Shown here: positions 1 to 11,960 of the stretch, one piece after another
Numbering within the stretch: the stretch's first letter is position 1
Layout of the letters: each line of letters begins with the position of its first letter
Assembly (NCBI GenBank): GCA_036023115.1
Contig: JAYKKT010000040.1
Span: 6,730,001-6,794,000 of the forward strand
DNA: 64,000 nucleotides
Origin: Brasenia schreberi
Taxonomy: Eukaryota > Streptophyta > Magnoliopsida > Nymphaeales > Cabombaceae
Reading direction: 5' to 3'
The notes under the pieces: generated by a model
What the model was told of the DNA's origin: nothing
Seen by the model: the letters and a program-made list of their open reading frames with translations, nothing else
Database searches by the model: none
Program-made: the position numbers and the translations under genes

Positions 1-3000
1 GGCAGGGCATTACGTTCCTCAACTTGCAGAAGTCATATACGATCACAACAAGAACGCTAGCAAAGGCCCATACATTAATCTCAAAGGGATTATGGTAAAG
101 ACCAACATTTCTTTTAATTTATCTACATACACGAAATTTTGCGCCCGTTTATTTGCTTACTGAATTCGGTCGACGCTAACCTGATCTGTTTTACCCTCGA
201 CTCTTGTTCTAAATACCAAGATAGTGTTCGGGTGGGTCCCGGTTGACTCAACCGTGTACCCATTAGATACACACACATAAACGGGTTGGGTTCGGATAGT
301 TCAATTACTCAATGTTTGACATCTTTTCGAAAATATATTACAAGTCTTCTAAAACCTTATTGCGCTGGGAAGTAAATGCTTGAACAGGGATGGCAAATAT
401 TGGCCTGACACGTGGGCCCCCATCCAACCCGACCCAGTGAAGTGGGTAATACCCGACCAAATAGCTTCCATGCCGGTACATGATCCATATCGGGAACTGA
501 TTTGACCAGGTATGGCCCATACCTGACTATATATATAATCTTGAAATTTCACAATTTTAGCTACCTACCCCTACAATTTTTCAATTATATAAAATAGATT
601 TCCAAATAATTTGGTTAATCTAAAAAAAATTAGTTTTAAGAAACTAATATGAGACAACCCGTATATGCCCGATTACCCACGGAGAAAAATAGACTCAAGC
701 CCGTGCTTGCCCCGACTGATATGGGTATGGGGCACAATTTAGAGTTTGGATACGGATGTAGGTTTATCCACCCCACCCAGTGTCATCCCCATGCCTGGAT
801 GCTGTTCAGTGTTTTGGACGGCTGAAAAAAAAAACACACATGCAAAAAAACCTACAGTACAGTTCCATTATTTGGGGCCCATAGAATACAAAAATAAGCA
901 GCTGCCATTTGCTATATTATAAACTTATGAAGGACAAGAGCTGGTCCACACATCCTATTCGTCCTCTTTATGGAGACATGATTTGCAATTTATTGATAGG
1001 CTTTTTCTAAATATACTCCCGAGTTATGTCTGCCTTGTACCAGCGCTTGGTTGGTTCAAGTGGGTCAGCTTGGTCTCCTTAACAAAGGTTTTGAGTTCAA
1101 GTCTTGTGAACGAGAAAACCAGCGCTGGCGGAGCTTTGCCCCTATAGTGGGCTTGGAACAGATTAATCGGAGTTCTTGGGCTTTTGGACACTCATGGCCT
1201 AGAGAAAAAGGAGTTTGTATGCTATGTAGTGAAATGCGTAGGTTCTTCTTTTCAACTAATTATGAGAAATTAGATACTGAACATTGTAAAAGAGAAGTAG
1301 AGTTCCTCAAAATTGTTTAAAGAAAATAATAAGATGTGATCTTATTTTTGTTGGTTAAATGTTGATATAACAAAGATCAAGCTCATTGGGAGCACATAGT
1401 CATGTAGTTTTGATTCCACTTAGTGCGAGGAAAGGATTAATTGCGGTTTCCAGTGGCTTACACTATGCATTCGTTTCTCTTTTATAGTGATGAAAGATGA
1501 ACTTCTCTGCGTTCCACTATGGATTCTCTTACGCTTACCACTGAAAAGCTGATACGGATGCATCTAATAGCAAATCAATTTTCATTGCGGGGAGCATTCC
1601 CTTCGCTTCCAATATTAACAAGCTTGCAAGATTCAGACATTCTTCTTTGAAACTTTCTCCCGTTGAATAGCATAACCGGTCAACAAGTACAGTTTATTTG
1701 ATATAAATTTGTTTAATGGCAGACCTGAAAACTTTTCCTGGATGAGCCCAAGTTTGTTTAGTTGGGCAAAATTATTTGCAGGTGAGACTGTCCTAATAAT
1801 TTTTCGGATTTTGTGATATTTGAGGTGAGGCTGCCTCAACTCATCCACGAGGTGGTCCGCCACTGGATTTGTTTATGCATTTTCTCGGAAATTTTAAATT
1901 GGAATTCTTCATATCCAAAACGGCGACGTCCCCATGAATCAGAGGAGAGAAACAAGTAGTTCAGACTTTAAATTTTAATTACTATTTAGTCTTCTATGCA
2001 CAAAAGAAAGAGGGTAAAAGTTAAGAAAAAGCCCATCTGGAAGCATGTTGTGACGCACGGATCCTCTTCCTATTTGCACAGATCTTGATGTTGGTCGTTT
2101 AATCCCATGTGATTTATTCAGATTGGGAACGCTGTGTTGAACGACGAGGCAGACCAGTTGGGGATGGTGGACTATGCGTGGAGCCACGCCGTGATATCGG
2201 ACCAGCTGCACCGCCAGGTCACGAGTGAGTGCGACTTCACACAATCAGGGGAGAAGCAAGGTGTCCACTGCTCCTCCGTCCTCGGCACCTTCCTCCAGGC
2301 CTACGGTGACATTGATATCTACAGTCTCTACACTCCTCTCTGCGTCGCTGACCTCAACACACAACCCTATACGTCCCGCCTCCTCGCCCTGCCCCGGGCC
2401 TTGTCCCTGCATGTAAGCATGCTCTCTCTCTCTCTCTCTACGCACACGTATATATATATATAAGTTGGAGGATACAAATAACCCATATACAAGCTCTAAA
2501 CCAATCTTATCAAAGGTTCTTAAGGTTATTGGTAGTTGAAAAATCAAGAAGCAAAAAAATACGTAACTTTTGCAAGGCATTTGATTGCTTCGTGTGTACT
2601 TTTTACTTTTGTTTTCATCTCAATGTTCTATGCCCAATCAAATGGTCGAGTTCCGTCTGAATAGTGTTTGCACCTTTAGATGTACTTTTCACTTTTATTT
2701 CTCTCAACCATCATGCCCCCAATCAATTGGTTGAAGTCGATCTGGATAGAAGTATCCTCCACCTTCTCTCTCTATATATAAAGAGAGAGATTTTGTTAAC
2801 AGAGTAACCCCTAGTGAGATCAAGGTATTAGATTTAAGTTCAAGACAATAAAAAAGGGGTTTGTTTTGAAGTATCCCCTCGTAGTCGAGCATATCTCGAT
2901 AGTGAAATCATTTAGTTTAAATGAGAAGAGTGTAAGTATAAGTGACCCATTAGATATTGATTCCTAGTTTAATTATTATTATTTTTTTAGAACATGAGTA

Positions 3001-3221
3001 TAATTTTAAAAAATATAAACATATTTAAAAAATATTAAAAAATCTTATTATACTCATACTATTCAAAAGCAATGCATATTCATGCTCACCCATTGCTTTT
3101 TAAAGATGTGTATATAATTTAAAAAATTATAAAGGTGCTAAAAAGATGTCATGAGTCTTATTAGACTCATGTCCACGAAAATCAATAAGTAGACATGAGT
3201 ATGCAGTGCCAACGATGACAA

Positions 3222-3271
<50 letters not shown>

Positions 3272-6200
3272 AAAGAGGGATCAATTTCCTTTACTTTTGG
3301 AGGTTATGAATGTTATTTAGAAGCATGTTGATGCGGGTCATCAATATATATATATATTGCGTCTTACATACCTATGATAGATGCATACTGATGCATACTG
3401 ATGAATTTTCTTTGCTTTTAGGGGTCGTGTATGTTATTTAGAAAGTTATAAGATCATTTGAAAAAAATATAAAAATTAATTTTATTACACTCTCGCTCTC
3501 TCTAAAAGTACGGGTGTTTAGGATTTGGTTTTTGTATATAACTTTTTATCATAATTGATACACATATTATTATATATTATATGATGTTATACATGACTCT
3601 TAACTTTTAGTTCTGTAAAATCCAATATATAATAAAGACAAAATAATAATAAAAGCCATTGATTTTCTCTCGTGATATCAAGATTGTGCAATAAGAGCAC
3701 CGATAAAGGAGCGAAAAGAATAGGTGCCTAAATCATATGTATTGTAGTATCAAAGTGTGATATTTGCGTCTTACATGAAACATGATATTGACACAATTTA
3801 TGGTAGAAATCAAGAAACTGCCCCCACATGTGTGTTTGCATACCTGGGCCTGACCTTCAAAAATAGAGCTGCATGTGCTGTGTGGCCCTAGGCCATGGAA
3901 TGTCCAATATTATGAATTTAACGTAGAAGGCATGACCTGTGTGTTCCTCCTGAGGGGCTGCGCACTAACACACCCTTAGGGGGCCTTCGATAACACTTCC
4001 TAAGCTTGCATCACTGGTACTACAGGCCCAGTTCCAAAGGCCTACCCTCAGGGGTTAGCCGCTTTCTATATACAAAGTTATCTCCATGGGCATTGTTTTC
4101 ATAGTGTGACCAGAGGCCGACGTTTGAAAAGCAACAGTTTATGGGACTGCAGTCCGAGTATGGCAGGGCTTGGCCCTGCTATCAAACTCCGTTTCGGGGT
4201 CTTGGTTGAGCTTCAACTCAAATAAAGTGTAGCATATTTGGTAATCAATCCCATACAGATTGGTGCGATATAGGTGCCTGGTAAGGGATATGATGGCTTT
4301 CCTCTTGTACAATATGGAGGCCGAAGCTGCAGGTGAGCCTCACGTATTGAACTCATGACCAACCTGTGCCTCGACCCCCTAGCCGGCTAAGGTATTGCTC
4401 GTTGTGCAGATACGCTGGCTTAATGGGCAGAGTCCTTTTTCTTACACCTTTCTTCATGGCCCCTAAATCCTTTCTTTTGTGGGTGAAAATTCAAATTCAT
4501 ACTTTAATCTATAATAATAAGCACTTACGTAGCATTTTTTTAAATTTTCGGTACCTGATTGTTCCCATAGACAAATTTATCCTATGTGTGATGCCTGTTT
4601 ATTCCAGATATGGTTTGTTTTAACATCGTTAATTTAGCACACGGTTTCTCTGTAAAAAGATAAGAGGTTCACGTAGCTGGTATAAATTCTTCATTTAAAT
4701 TAAGGAGCTTAAATTTTCTGAATTAGTTCTCATGGTGATAATGGTCAGGAGCTGTGGCGTAGGCTTCCCTCTGGTGTTGATCCATGCACGGATAGATATA
4801 CCGTGGCTTATCTCAACAGGAAGGACGTTCAGAAAGCCCTGCATGCCAATGTTACGGGCCTCAGTTACCCCTATAAGGCCTGCAGGTTCTCTCTCTCTCA
4901 CACTCATATATTATGTTAAATGAATGAAGATTAACTTAATCACGTGTCAAATCCACACTTGTAGTGAATTTTCCGCGTGACCAAGTTGACTCTAAACCCG
5001 ACCCCCACCTCCCCCCATGCCAAATCCACCCGTCCAGCAGTGGGTCGTTTCTCAACCCTGAGAATCCGCCCACGTAGGGATGAGGCGGGTAGCGATTGCT
5101 TTCCCATACTTTCAAACCCTTGGCTATCAGAACTTTGCCGGGGTCGACCCTGCTCTGTCTTTGACACGACAAGTAGGGAGATATGTATGGTATGAAACTA
5201 TGAATAATATAATGGAAGATTAAACGAGATGCTTGTTCCGGTGCCAATATTGGCGCCAGCTTACTGTTGGTAGTTTTTAAAGCAGCTCATCTTTTGTGAC
5301 ACTTGACTGTTACTCGCTTCTTTTGTCTTTCGAAGAGGGAACGCAAACAATTCTTCCACCTTTAATCCATCAGGCCACAGTGATTAACTGTTTTCTTTTG
5401 GCTGCTACTTTCTGCATGTGCTTTGGCTGATGGACAAACCACTGACGCCATCGCTGTCTTCACTTTTTCCTTTTCTACTGTTTGCGATCTGGCAGTTGTC
5501 TCGCTTCCTCTGCTTTCTGGTAGTGGAAAATTCGACCTACAGGCTGCCATTGTCTTCTGCATCTTTTTCTTATTGTGCCTTTCAATTTGCATGTTATCCT
5601 CTTTAGAGAACCTTTTCTGTGTTTTGGGTTGTACATACATAATCTATAATTACGGATCAGAAGGAATCGCAAAAGGAAACCAACTTTTCGGGCACAACCT
5701 GGCAATTTGAGCCTGATAAAAAACCTTTTCTTCCTTTTGCTGTTCTAATCCCTTTCGATTTTTGGGTCTTCAGAGGTGGCTGGTTTGGACCCAGCCCAGC
5801 GGTTTCAACCGTATCTGAACGGTCCAGAGCTAGATCCAGGGAAACATTAACTGAAATAGAAAACGAACCAGGAGCTGCACGGTTGGATTCTGGTTCCGCT
5901 TTTCGGGCAACCGAACTGGAACCGGAGCGGGATCGGTGGTTCCAAAGGTTTTTTCATTTCAAATTTCAAAATCCCATCTTTGTTGGTTTGTGTAATTAAA
6001 TTTTCAACAAAACCGGGACCAAACAGGAACTGGAGCAGATTCGGAACTGGAGGAGGCTGGTACCAGGGTTTTTCACTGACCGGAACTGGCCAGGTTTATA
6101 GGAAGCATTCAGCAACCAATGATTTGAAAAATGGGTGTTTTTCTGTGTGGAAATTATCAGCTATCTTTTCGATTTGCAAACTTTTAAACATATTTCGTTA

Positions 6201-7272
6201 CCGTTCTTTCTTTATAAATGATATTACTTAGGTTATTTTAATGGCTAGATCCCTTACTACTAGCTTAGTTTTTTTTTCTTGGTTACAAGAGGAGGTCAAA
6301 GCCTCACACCCACACATGCACCCTTTGGAGTGGAAATCCCCACCAACCTCAACAGCGCTAGAGCACCCTACCGTTGATTTAACACTTTGGGAGCTATACT
6401 ACGAGCTTAGTTAAATGAGCTGAAGTTAGATGCTGCCTCCATCTTCACCTCGTAAGCACCATGAGCTAGCTTGTGCTACTGTTCGTCACAAAGGGCATAC
6501 GTCGAGCGGGAGCAAGCAGGATCCCGACCGAACCAAGCCACATTGACGGGCAGCTTTATTAGGTTCTTAGCCCTGTTTGTGCGTCATATGGTTACAGAGG
6601 TTTGAACATGTACCATCTTCCCTTCACGTCTTGAAATGTCAAATTCAGTGCTTTTCTCTATACTTTTGGGATTAGCATATGGTTGGGAGAGGAAAAATCC
6701 TGAAAGGATCAGCTTCAAACTTAAACTACAAATGCCTGATTATTTTAACTTTAGGTGAATCAGTAAATGATGTTTGCATTGCTCAACCTTTTCTCTTTCC
6801 GCATTTAAATGTTTGTTAACATGAAATTGATGTTATGAGATGCATTATTATTTGCAGTGAGGTCATCGCAAAATGGAACGATTCTCCTGATAGTGTCCTT
6901 CCCATCCTCAGCAAGCTCATGAAGGGCGGGTTGCGCGTATGGGTTTACAGGTACGGTCATGAAACTGTTCACTTTTGGGTGTCGAGCTAAATGGCGACCC
7001 ACGATCTTCTTTCGGACTTATCTTCTGTACGACTTTTCGCTTTTTCTTCCGATTCCTTTGTCCTGTGGGCTCGCGATCACTCCGAGTCATTGGAGCAGAT
7101 GGTACAGGGCATGCTTTGATTATGTGTCTCTTGGACATAATTTTAAGAACCTGACCGCTAAAAACGTTCAATGTTTAGAAAAGCGGACCGGCTAACGAAC
7201 CGGGGAAGGTGCTCCTTGGCCAAAAAGAGGTTTGAAGTGGTTGAACGGATGAAAATTTCACACACACACACG

Positions 7273-7369
<97 letters not shown>

Positions 7370-7876
7370 GGAGAGTGTTAAATGCATAATATTTTTTGGT
7401 ATATAATTTTGTATAACCATTTTCACAATTGATGTTTGAGACTAACAATAGAGATTTGATTACTTTGGCCAGTTCAAACCGATCCACAAACAATGGAAAC
7501 CATACACTAACTGAAATCATTCTTTAGCCATTCCTTTTGGATAACTTTGAACGCTGGTATCCTGTCTTTGCTATTGTTGGATCAGCTGACATTGATGCGG
7601 TCATGTTTTTTTTCTGGCAGCGGCGATACGGATGGCCGGATCCCGGTGACTTCGACAAGGTATAGCCTAAACAAGATGCGCTTGAAGGAGAAGGCAAAGT
7701 GGAGGGCTTGGTTCCACAAGCAACAGGTTGCAGGGTGGACGGTGGAGTACGAAGGACTCACGTTTGCAACCCTAAGGGGAGCAGGCCACCAAGTCCCAGT
7801 CTACGTTCCTCAGCAATCATTGTCATTGCTTACCCACTTCCTTTCAGGCCGTACGCTGCCTTCATCTCGCTTCTAA
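1..7876 (+). CDS. Serine carboxypeptidase-like protein, 3' part (5 exons)
   Basis: This is the C-terminal part of a serine carboxypeptidase-like (SCPL, peptidase family S10) enzyme; such proteins are secretory or vacuolar peptidases or acyltransferases. Exons I infer from GT-AG borders and reading frame: <1-94, 2122-2412, 4749-4885, 6858-6950, 7621-7876 (stop TAA 7874-7876). The frame starts at base 2 with [10 protein letters not shown], the residues just after the nucleophile motif GESY; base 1 may be the last base of an intron, and the Ser lies outside the window. Exon 2 carries IGNAVLND and [10 protein letters not shown], exon 3 the DPCTDRY and [10 protein letters not shown] segments. Exon 5 carries [13 protein letters not shown] (catalytic Asp) and GAGHQVP with the catalytic His codon at 7787-7789. 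All five exons join in frame with no stop, so the gene looks intact. Introns of 0.7-2.3 kb hold SINE-like copies and microsatellites. Peptidase versus acyltransferase activity cannot be told from this part. Confidence 0.93.
95..2121 (+). other. SCPL intron 1 with repeat relics
   Basis: Intron between the first two visible SCPL exons (donor GTAAAG at 95, acceptor TTCAG ending at 2121). About 380-790 is a stretch rich in CCCGACC and GGGTATGGG words, resembling a low-complexity dispersed repeat also seen near 4978-5070 and 48000-48170. A tRNA-like SINE candidate lies at about 1041-1175. No coding sequence is recognisable in the rest. Confidence 0.7.
1041..1175 (+). repeat. tRNA-like SINE candidate (second family)
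   Basis: A polymerase III type box pair is visible: A-box-like GTCAGCTTGGTC at about 1064-1075 and B-box-like TGAGTTCAAGTC at about 1092-1103. Similar boxes occur on the minus strand at 4338-4410 and 26080-26160. No target duplication was found, so this is a relic or a chance match. Confidence 0.4.
3219..3269. repeat. (TC)n microsatellite
   Basis: About 50 bp of nearly perfect CT dinucleotide repeats in SCPL intron 2, ending in CTATAG. Confidence 0.95.
4338..4410 (-). repeat. tRNA-like SINE fragment (second family)
   Basis: On the minus strand an A-box-like TTAGCCGGCTAGGGG (4376-4390) precedes a B-box-like GGTCATGAGTTCAATACG (4343-4360). The spacing suits a tRNA-derived SINE head. No tail or target duplication is clear. 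Confidence 0.45.
5790..6110. repeat. GGAACC/CGGTTC-rich dispersed repeat
   Basis: A degenerate stretch dense in words such as AACCGGAACTGG, CGGTTC and GGAACTGG. Comparable stretches occur at 26140-26490 and 52205-52335. No inverted ends or target duplication were found, so its class is unknown. Confidence 0.5.
6271..6403 (-). mobile_element. tRNA-derived SINE, copy a
   Basis: Minus-strand SINE copy: the tRNA-like head is at the right and a T-rich tail at the left (6270s). AGCTTAGTT flanks it at 6262-6270 and 6404-6412, a 9-bp target duplication. It resembles the copies at 8121, 26966, 46727 and 47841, sharing the stretches around GCGCTAGAGCACCCTACCGT and CCCCACCA. It lies in SCPL intron 3. 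Confidence 0.75.
6951..7620 (+). other. SCPL intron 4
   Basis: Intron with donor GTACGG at 6951 and acceptor CTGGCAG ending at 7620. It contains the compound CA/AT/AG microsatellite at 7261-7366. Otherwise nothing is recognisable. Confidence 0.75.
7261..7366. repeat. Compound (CA)n(AT)n(AG)n microsatellite
   Basis: (CA)n at 7261-7275 passes into (AT)n to about 7324 and then (AG)n to 7366. It yields long SLSLSL/IYIYIY open frames that are not genes. Confidence 0.97.
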
Positions 7877-9414
7877 GACGTTGCTTCCTTTTTCTCCTTT
7901 TGGATTCAGTTCACGCGAGCAAACAATTGAAAACATTGTTTAATCAGCTTTTAAGAAGAGAAGATAACCATAAAGAGAAAATTGATGAGAAGAGTGAATT
8001 TCCAAGGAATTATGGAGCTTGCGTATGTTGCTTTGAGATGCAATATTAGAAACTTAGATCCTGATATTCATCTACTAGTCATCATGCTGATTATTATCCA
8101 AGACAAATAGGAAGTTCAAATTTTTTTGTTGTTACAAGAGAGGCTGAAGCCCAACACACACAACATATACACCCTCTCGGAGTCGAACTCCCCACCAGCA
8201 GCAACAGTGCTAGAGCGCCCTGCCGTTGAGTTAATGCTCTGAGTGTTTGATTTTGATGAACAATATTATGCTGATTTATCTTTTCTTAAAATGAGAACAA
8301 AGATCCGGTAAATTCGTGTACAATGAAACATTCAAAGCCCACAAACTGCTACCTGAACTCCAGTCAGTTAAAACACCTTCTAATGTTAGAATTAGAGAAT
8401 AAAGTGTTAGAATTAATGTTAATTAATAGTAAGGTTAATTAAACTCATATGTATTAATTACATTTAATTCCCGTTATGTATTTTTAAATATTTATTTAAT
8501 GTATTTTTGATACATTTGAAAATCGTAAAGTGTAAAAGTTACATGTAAGGGACTTGTGCATGTGAAGACCAACAAACAAAGTTCAATTTCATATTGATGG
8601 ATGAAAGAAACTCGTATGTCCTTTAATATTAATGGTAGCTCATGAACTTTAGTTTAAAGAGTTTGAGGAAGATATGTGTGACCACACACGTGCATGCACA
8701 TGGCTTGGCCTTGGGCTTTTGTCTTGAATTTGAGAATTGTCTTTGGATTATCTTTTTATATAAAAAAGTTTTGATTTAAGAGTCAATGCTACGGGGTGTT
8801 ATTTGGATTGAATCCAAGATACACGATCCATCGTATTTTATCATAATGTGGGATTAGGGTTTTCCTAATTCACAGGTAACAAAATCACACACTCTCTCTT
8901 TCCGTCCTCTATTCTCTTTCTCCTCCCCTTCCGTTCTCACGCTATGGTGATTGAGGTGTGGTCGAGGACGACTCGAGTAAGGTAGGTGTTTTTATTGTGT
9001 GTATGTGTTTTTATCATGGGAGAAAAGCGTAGGTATCTATATGGGGTTTCTATATGGCTTTCTTTGGATTTGCGATTGCTTTTTATTTGGACATGTTTAT
9101 GATTGTTGCATATTCTTAATCCCATGGTTTTTTTAATGTTATAAGATGATTTTTCTTTTTTTGGTTTTTAAGAGTAATACTAAGTTCATGCATGATAAGA
9201 GCGCACGGCTGTAGCTATACTAGGTTTGTAGTGCACTTCGACAAAACTTGGTATTTTGGGCATCCAGATCCCGTTATATGGCCTGACATCTGAGTATGAT
9301 ATTCAGTGGTAGCTTGCGGGTAAGGCCACTAAGGCAACCACCTTAGGCCCTTGAGTATTAAACTCATTGCCATATTAATTCCAACAACAATCCGAAAAAC
9401 TTATTACTCTTTGA
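7877..9414. other. Intergenic, AT-rich, with a SINE
   Basis: Begins with the SCPL 3' UTR. It holds a minus-strand SINE copy at 8121-8245. From about 8393 the AT-rich sequence followed by a CT-rich stretch (8885-8945) could be a degenerate LTR, but I found no paired ends. No gene is recognisable. Confidence 0.5.
8121..8245 (-). mobile_element. tRNA-derived SINE, copy b
   Basis: Minus-strand copy with the B-box region read as GGGGAGTTCGACTCC and the A-box region as AACGGCAGGGCGCTC. It has a T-rich left end (the poly(A) tail on the minus strand). No clear target duplication is visible. It lies 250 bp past the SCPL stop. Confidence 0.75.
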
Positions 9415-9718
9415 TTCTCTGTTGCAACAGAGAGAAGTAGAGGTATACCGATACAGAGGCAAAGCAATTAACATAGTGAGTGTGAGACACAATATATACA
9501 AAGAAATGAGTCCTGAAGTTTAATGAAGATCAGAGGCAAAACAGGAGCTGAGCAATCGCTGAGCAATTCTCTGTTGCAACAGAGAGAAGTAGGGTTATAT
9601 CGATACAGAGGCAAAGCAATTAACATAGTGAGTGTGAGACACAATATATACAAAGAAATGAGTCTTGAAGTTTAATGAAGATCAGAGGTGAAACAGGAAC
9701 TGAGCAATCCAGTTGCTC
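9415..9718. repeat. 152-bp direct tandem duplication
   Basis: Two head-to-tail copies of a 152-bp unit start at 9415 and 9567, each opening TTCTCTGTTGCAACAGAG. They differ at only a few bases. The unit itself includes the short palindrome CTCTGTTGCAACAGAG. No coding function is recognised. Confidence 0.92.
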
Positions 9719-10377
9719 AGAGGAGATCAAAAGTGTTAATGCCACTGTAGAGAGCTAAACGAAAACCTCTACTGTTATGTCTGCAGCATTGTTGAGTAAA
9801 TATCTACATACTGTAGCTGCACTGCGATGTAGTTATGATCTTCCAGCATCTGTTACAGAGTCAGAGTGGATATAAACAGGTGAGCATCTACTATTTCATA
9901 AGGTCGGCAGGCAATCAGGTGGCTTCTCTTTCCATGAGAAAGAAGTGTCTGCGGCTTCGAATCTTGCTGGTACATAAGGCAATCAATTCCTTTCCTTAGG
10001 GAAGCATAAATCGGACAATCCCCAAGAATCTCAAGGATGACTTCAATCAACAGAGTGTCCTGCGAATTAGTTCGTAGAACCCTGTTGACTGTTTCCACAT
10101 CTGTCTTCGACATTTCTGTTATGGGATTGGATTTCTCTATACAACAACCAAGCCTTTTAGTACTAGATGGGGTCGGTTATATCGATTCTTTGTTTCCACC
10201 GAGCCCTATCATGTGCTTTGGATTTCTCTATGCCCTGCAAAATTTGATTCCACCACAGTCAGTCCCTAATTGAATTATCCGAGGCTTGAGATACGAAACT
10301 AGACTTCAAAAAATGTGCCATGGCTCTGCAACATCTTCTTTAATTATTATCATTGTTCTGAATTATGTGCAACTTGT
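9719..10377 (-). other. Unidentified ORF-like segment, minus strand
   Basis: The minus strand has an open frame from about 10113 to 9853 (86 aa from its first Met). The same frame can be read upstream to about 10236 across the site of the 77-bp LINE insertion if that insertion is left out, starting after a splice-acceptor-like TTTTGCAG. It contains VETVNRVLRTNSQDT and EVILEILGDCPIYASL and looks protein-like, but I do not recognise the family. It lies downstream of the minus-strand SCPL terminal exon and could be part of a decayed gene or UTR. Confidence 0.35.
10141..10217 (-). mobile_element. RTE LINE 3'-end fragment (77 bp)
   Basis: Very short RTE-type LINE insertion on the minus strand. 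It carries only the 3' terminal sequence, ending in GTTGT, that also ends the full copy at 48685. It is flanked by a perfect 14-bp target duplication TTGGATTTCTCTAT at 10127-10140 and 10218-10231, so it is a real, extremely 5'-truncated insertion. Confidence 0.88.
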
Positions 10378-10527
10378 TTAGAAGGGCTTGGTTGGAAGCT
10401 TCTTGTTTTTCAAAAAGTGCCTGATGAGTTCACTGGGTGGGGCCGGAGCAAATGTTGGAACCTGATGCTCCGCTCCACGAATAGTCACAAATATCAGCCC
10501 CTCGCAAATTTCTAACCACCTTCCAAC
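10378..10527 (-). pseudogene. Terminal exon of a second SCPL gene
   Basis: The minus strand from 10527 to the stop TAA at 10380-10378 encodes 49 aa matching the C-terminus of serine carboxypeptidase-like proteins: [18 protein letters not shown], then the active-site region GAEHQVP with its His, then [19 protein letters not shown] and a final KPF. A splice acceptor (TTTCAG) immediately precedes it at 10528-10533. I could not find upstream exons of this gene between here and about 12 kb on the minus strand, so it is a relic or an exon of a badly decayed gene. It points towards the intact SCPL gene at 1-7876 (tail to tail) but differs from that gene's last exon, so it is a diverged paralogue rather than a local copy. 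The open frame is intact within the exon. Confidence 0.8.
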
Positions 10528-11960
10528 CTGAAATTGTAGTTAACAAACTTAATCAGGAAAAGATCATGGCTCTGCACTCTTGCACCCACACGCGCCTGCC
10601 TGTAAATACAAAGTTACACAGAGAGACATACATACAAATCTCTCTCTCTCTCTCTCTCTACTTTTGGGGAAAAGATCATGTGCAACCTGTCACATATGTA
10701 TACTCATGCTCAATCTTTTAAGGTTAGGGATGATGTGTAATAAACTCGTTTTATATTTTTTGAGACATTTTTAAAACCTTTTAAGAAACCTCTATGTCCT
10801 TATCAAAAGTAAAGGGTTAATATATATATATGTGTGTGTGTGTGTGTGTAAAGAAATTAAATTCTGTCCACCACTAACATTGTTTACTCATGTACATCAA
10901 TTGTTTTTGAGTGGTACGAGTGTAATAATAATATCCTTCACATTTTTTCAAAATTCTTTAAAAAATTATAAATTATACTCATGTCACTCAAAAGCAAGTA
11001 TGTCAAAAATGGGCAGGATCAGATTTTCTTATGTGTATATATGTGTATATATATGACTTAATGAATCTTTGTATGAGCCAAACTGAGCTGAACGTGCAGT
11101 GTCCATGTTCATTTCACGCAGCATAATGAGACAGCTCATGTAGGTGGTGAACTGAACCTGCATGAGCTGAATATAAGCCGAACAACAATCCGCTTAGTAC
11201 ACATTATCCTGTCCTAGCAGCCATGATGTATCGATTAACTGGAAGCAAGCATATCGAACCCACTTAACTGTATTCGAGCCTAGTCACTTTCCACATCGGC
11301 CACACTTGTTGGAAAGCAACCTATGAGCATATGGGAAATGATTCCTTCTGCATAAACCCAGCGACATAGCTCGGTGCCAAACAACTTAAGATCCAGAGTT
11401 CGCCCTCACTGTATGTGCCTTAGATATCGAGCTTCAGGGTGCGTTTGATTTGTGGTGCCATGCGCTTGGTACTAGAACTAGAGTACCTAGACTCAACATG
11501 GGTTTGTAACCATGGTTATTCATTTCATTCACGAGGTGAGGTAGCAATATGAGAGAGAGAGAGAGATTGAAAGAAAGAGGCACTGAATTTCTGTGTGAAA
11601 TCCATGGTTCAGTTCTTGTGACCATCCATGGTTTTCAACCCGAGTTTGTGTAGTGTGTACCTCGTTGAAGTCATTGGAATTCTCCCGTCTGTGTCCCCAC
11701 TGCACAAGAAAAGGTTACCTTCAGATCAGTTCGGGTCCTAACTCATAATATGGATAAGACCTTTTACTGGAATTGGATCTGGACATGGAGTTTACCGACC
11801 CTTTCTAGTGTGGGAAAAGCTTAGTTGTTGTTGTTGGATATGGGCATGAAGTGAGTCTGTGAACCTTTGTAACCAGTATGGCTGTCATCGCAGTATTAAA
11901 AGAACACGAAGGAAACAAGTTGGATATTTTGAGAATATACCTGTATTTTCATACCCAATT
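10528..11960. other. Intergenic, no gene recognised
   Basis: AT-rich DNA with a (CT)n run near 10641-10660 and a (TG)n run at about 10833-10852. 11090-11170 repeats words such as GAGCTGAAC. I see no conserved coding sequence. Confidence 0.6.

Larger units (their letters stand above)
2413..4748 (+). other. SCPL intron 2
   Basis: Intron with donor GTAAGC at 2413 and acceptor TCAG ending at 4748. It is AT-rich and holds TC/TA microsatellites (2421-2464 and 3219-3269) and a minus-strand SINE-like piece near 4338-4410. No coding sequence is recognisable. Confidence 0.7.
4886..6857 (+). other. SCPL intron 3
   Basis: Intron with donor GTTCTC at 4886 and acceptor TTTGCAG ending at 6857. It holds a GGAACC/CGGTTC-rich dispersed repeat (about 5790-6110) and a SINE copy (6271-6403). 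The remaining sequence shows nothing recognisable. Confidence 0.7.

Noticed and set aside
2245..2580. A 111-aa minus-strand frame over SCPL exon 2
   Set aside because: It is the shadow of the conserved plus-strand exon; its sequence resembles nothing and it enters a CT repeat.
7158..7520. Open frames of 70-120 aa rich in IYIYIY and SLSLSL
   Set aside because: They are translations of the AT/AG microsatellite in SCPL intron 4, not genes.
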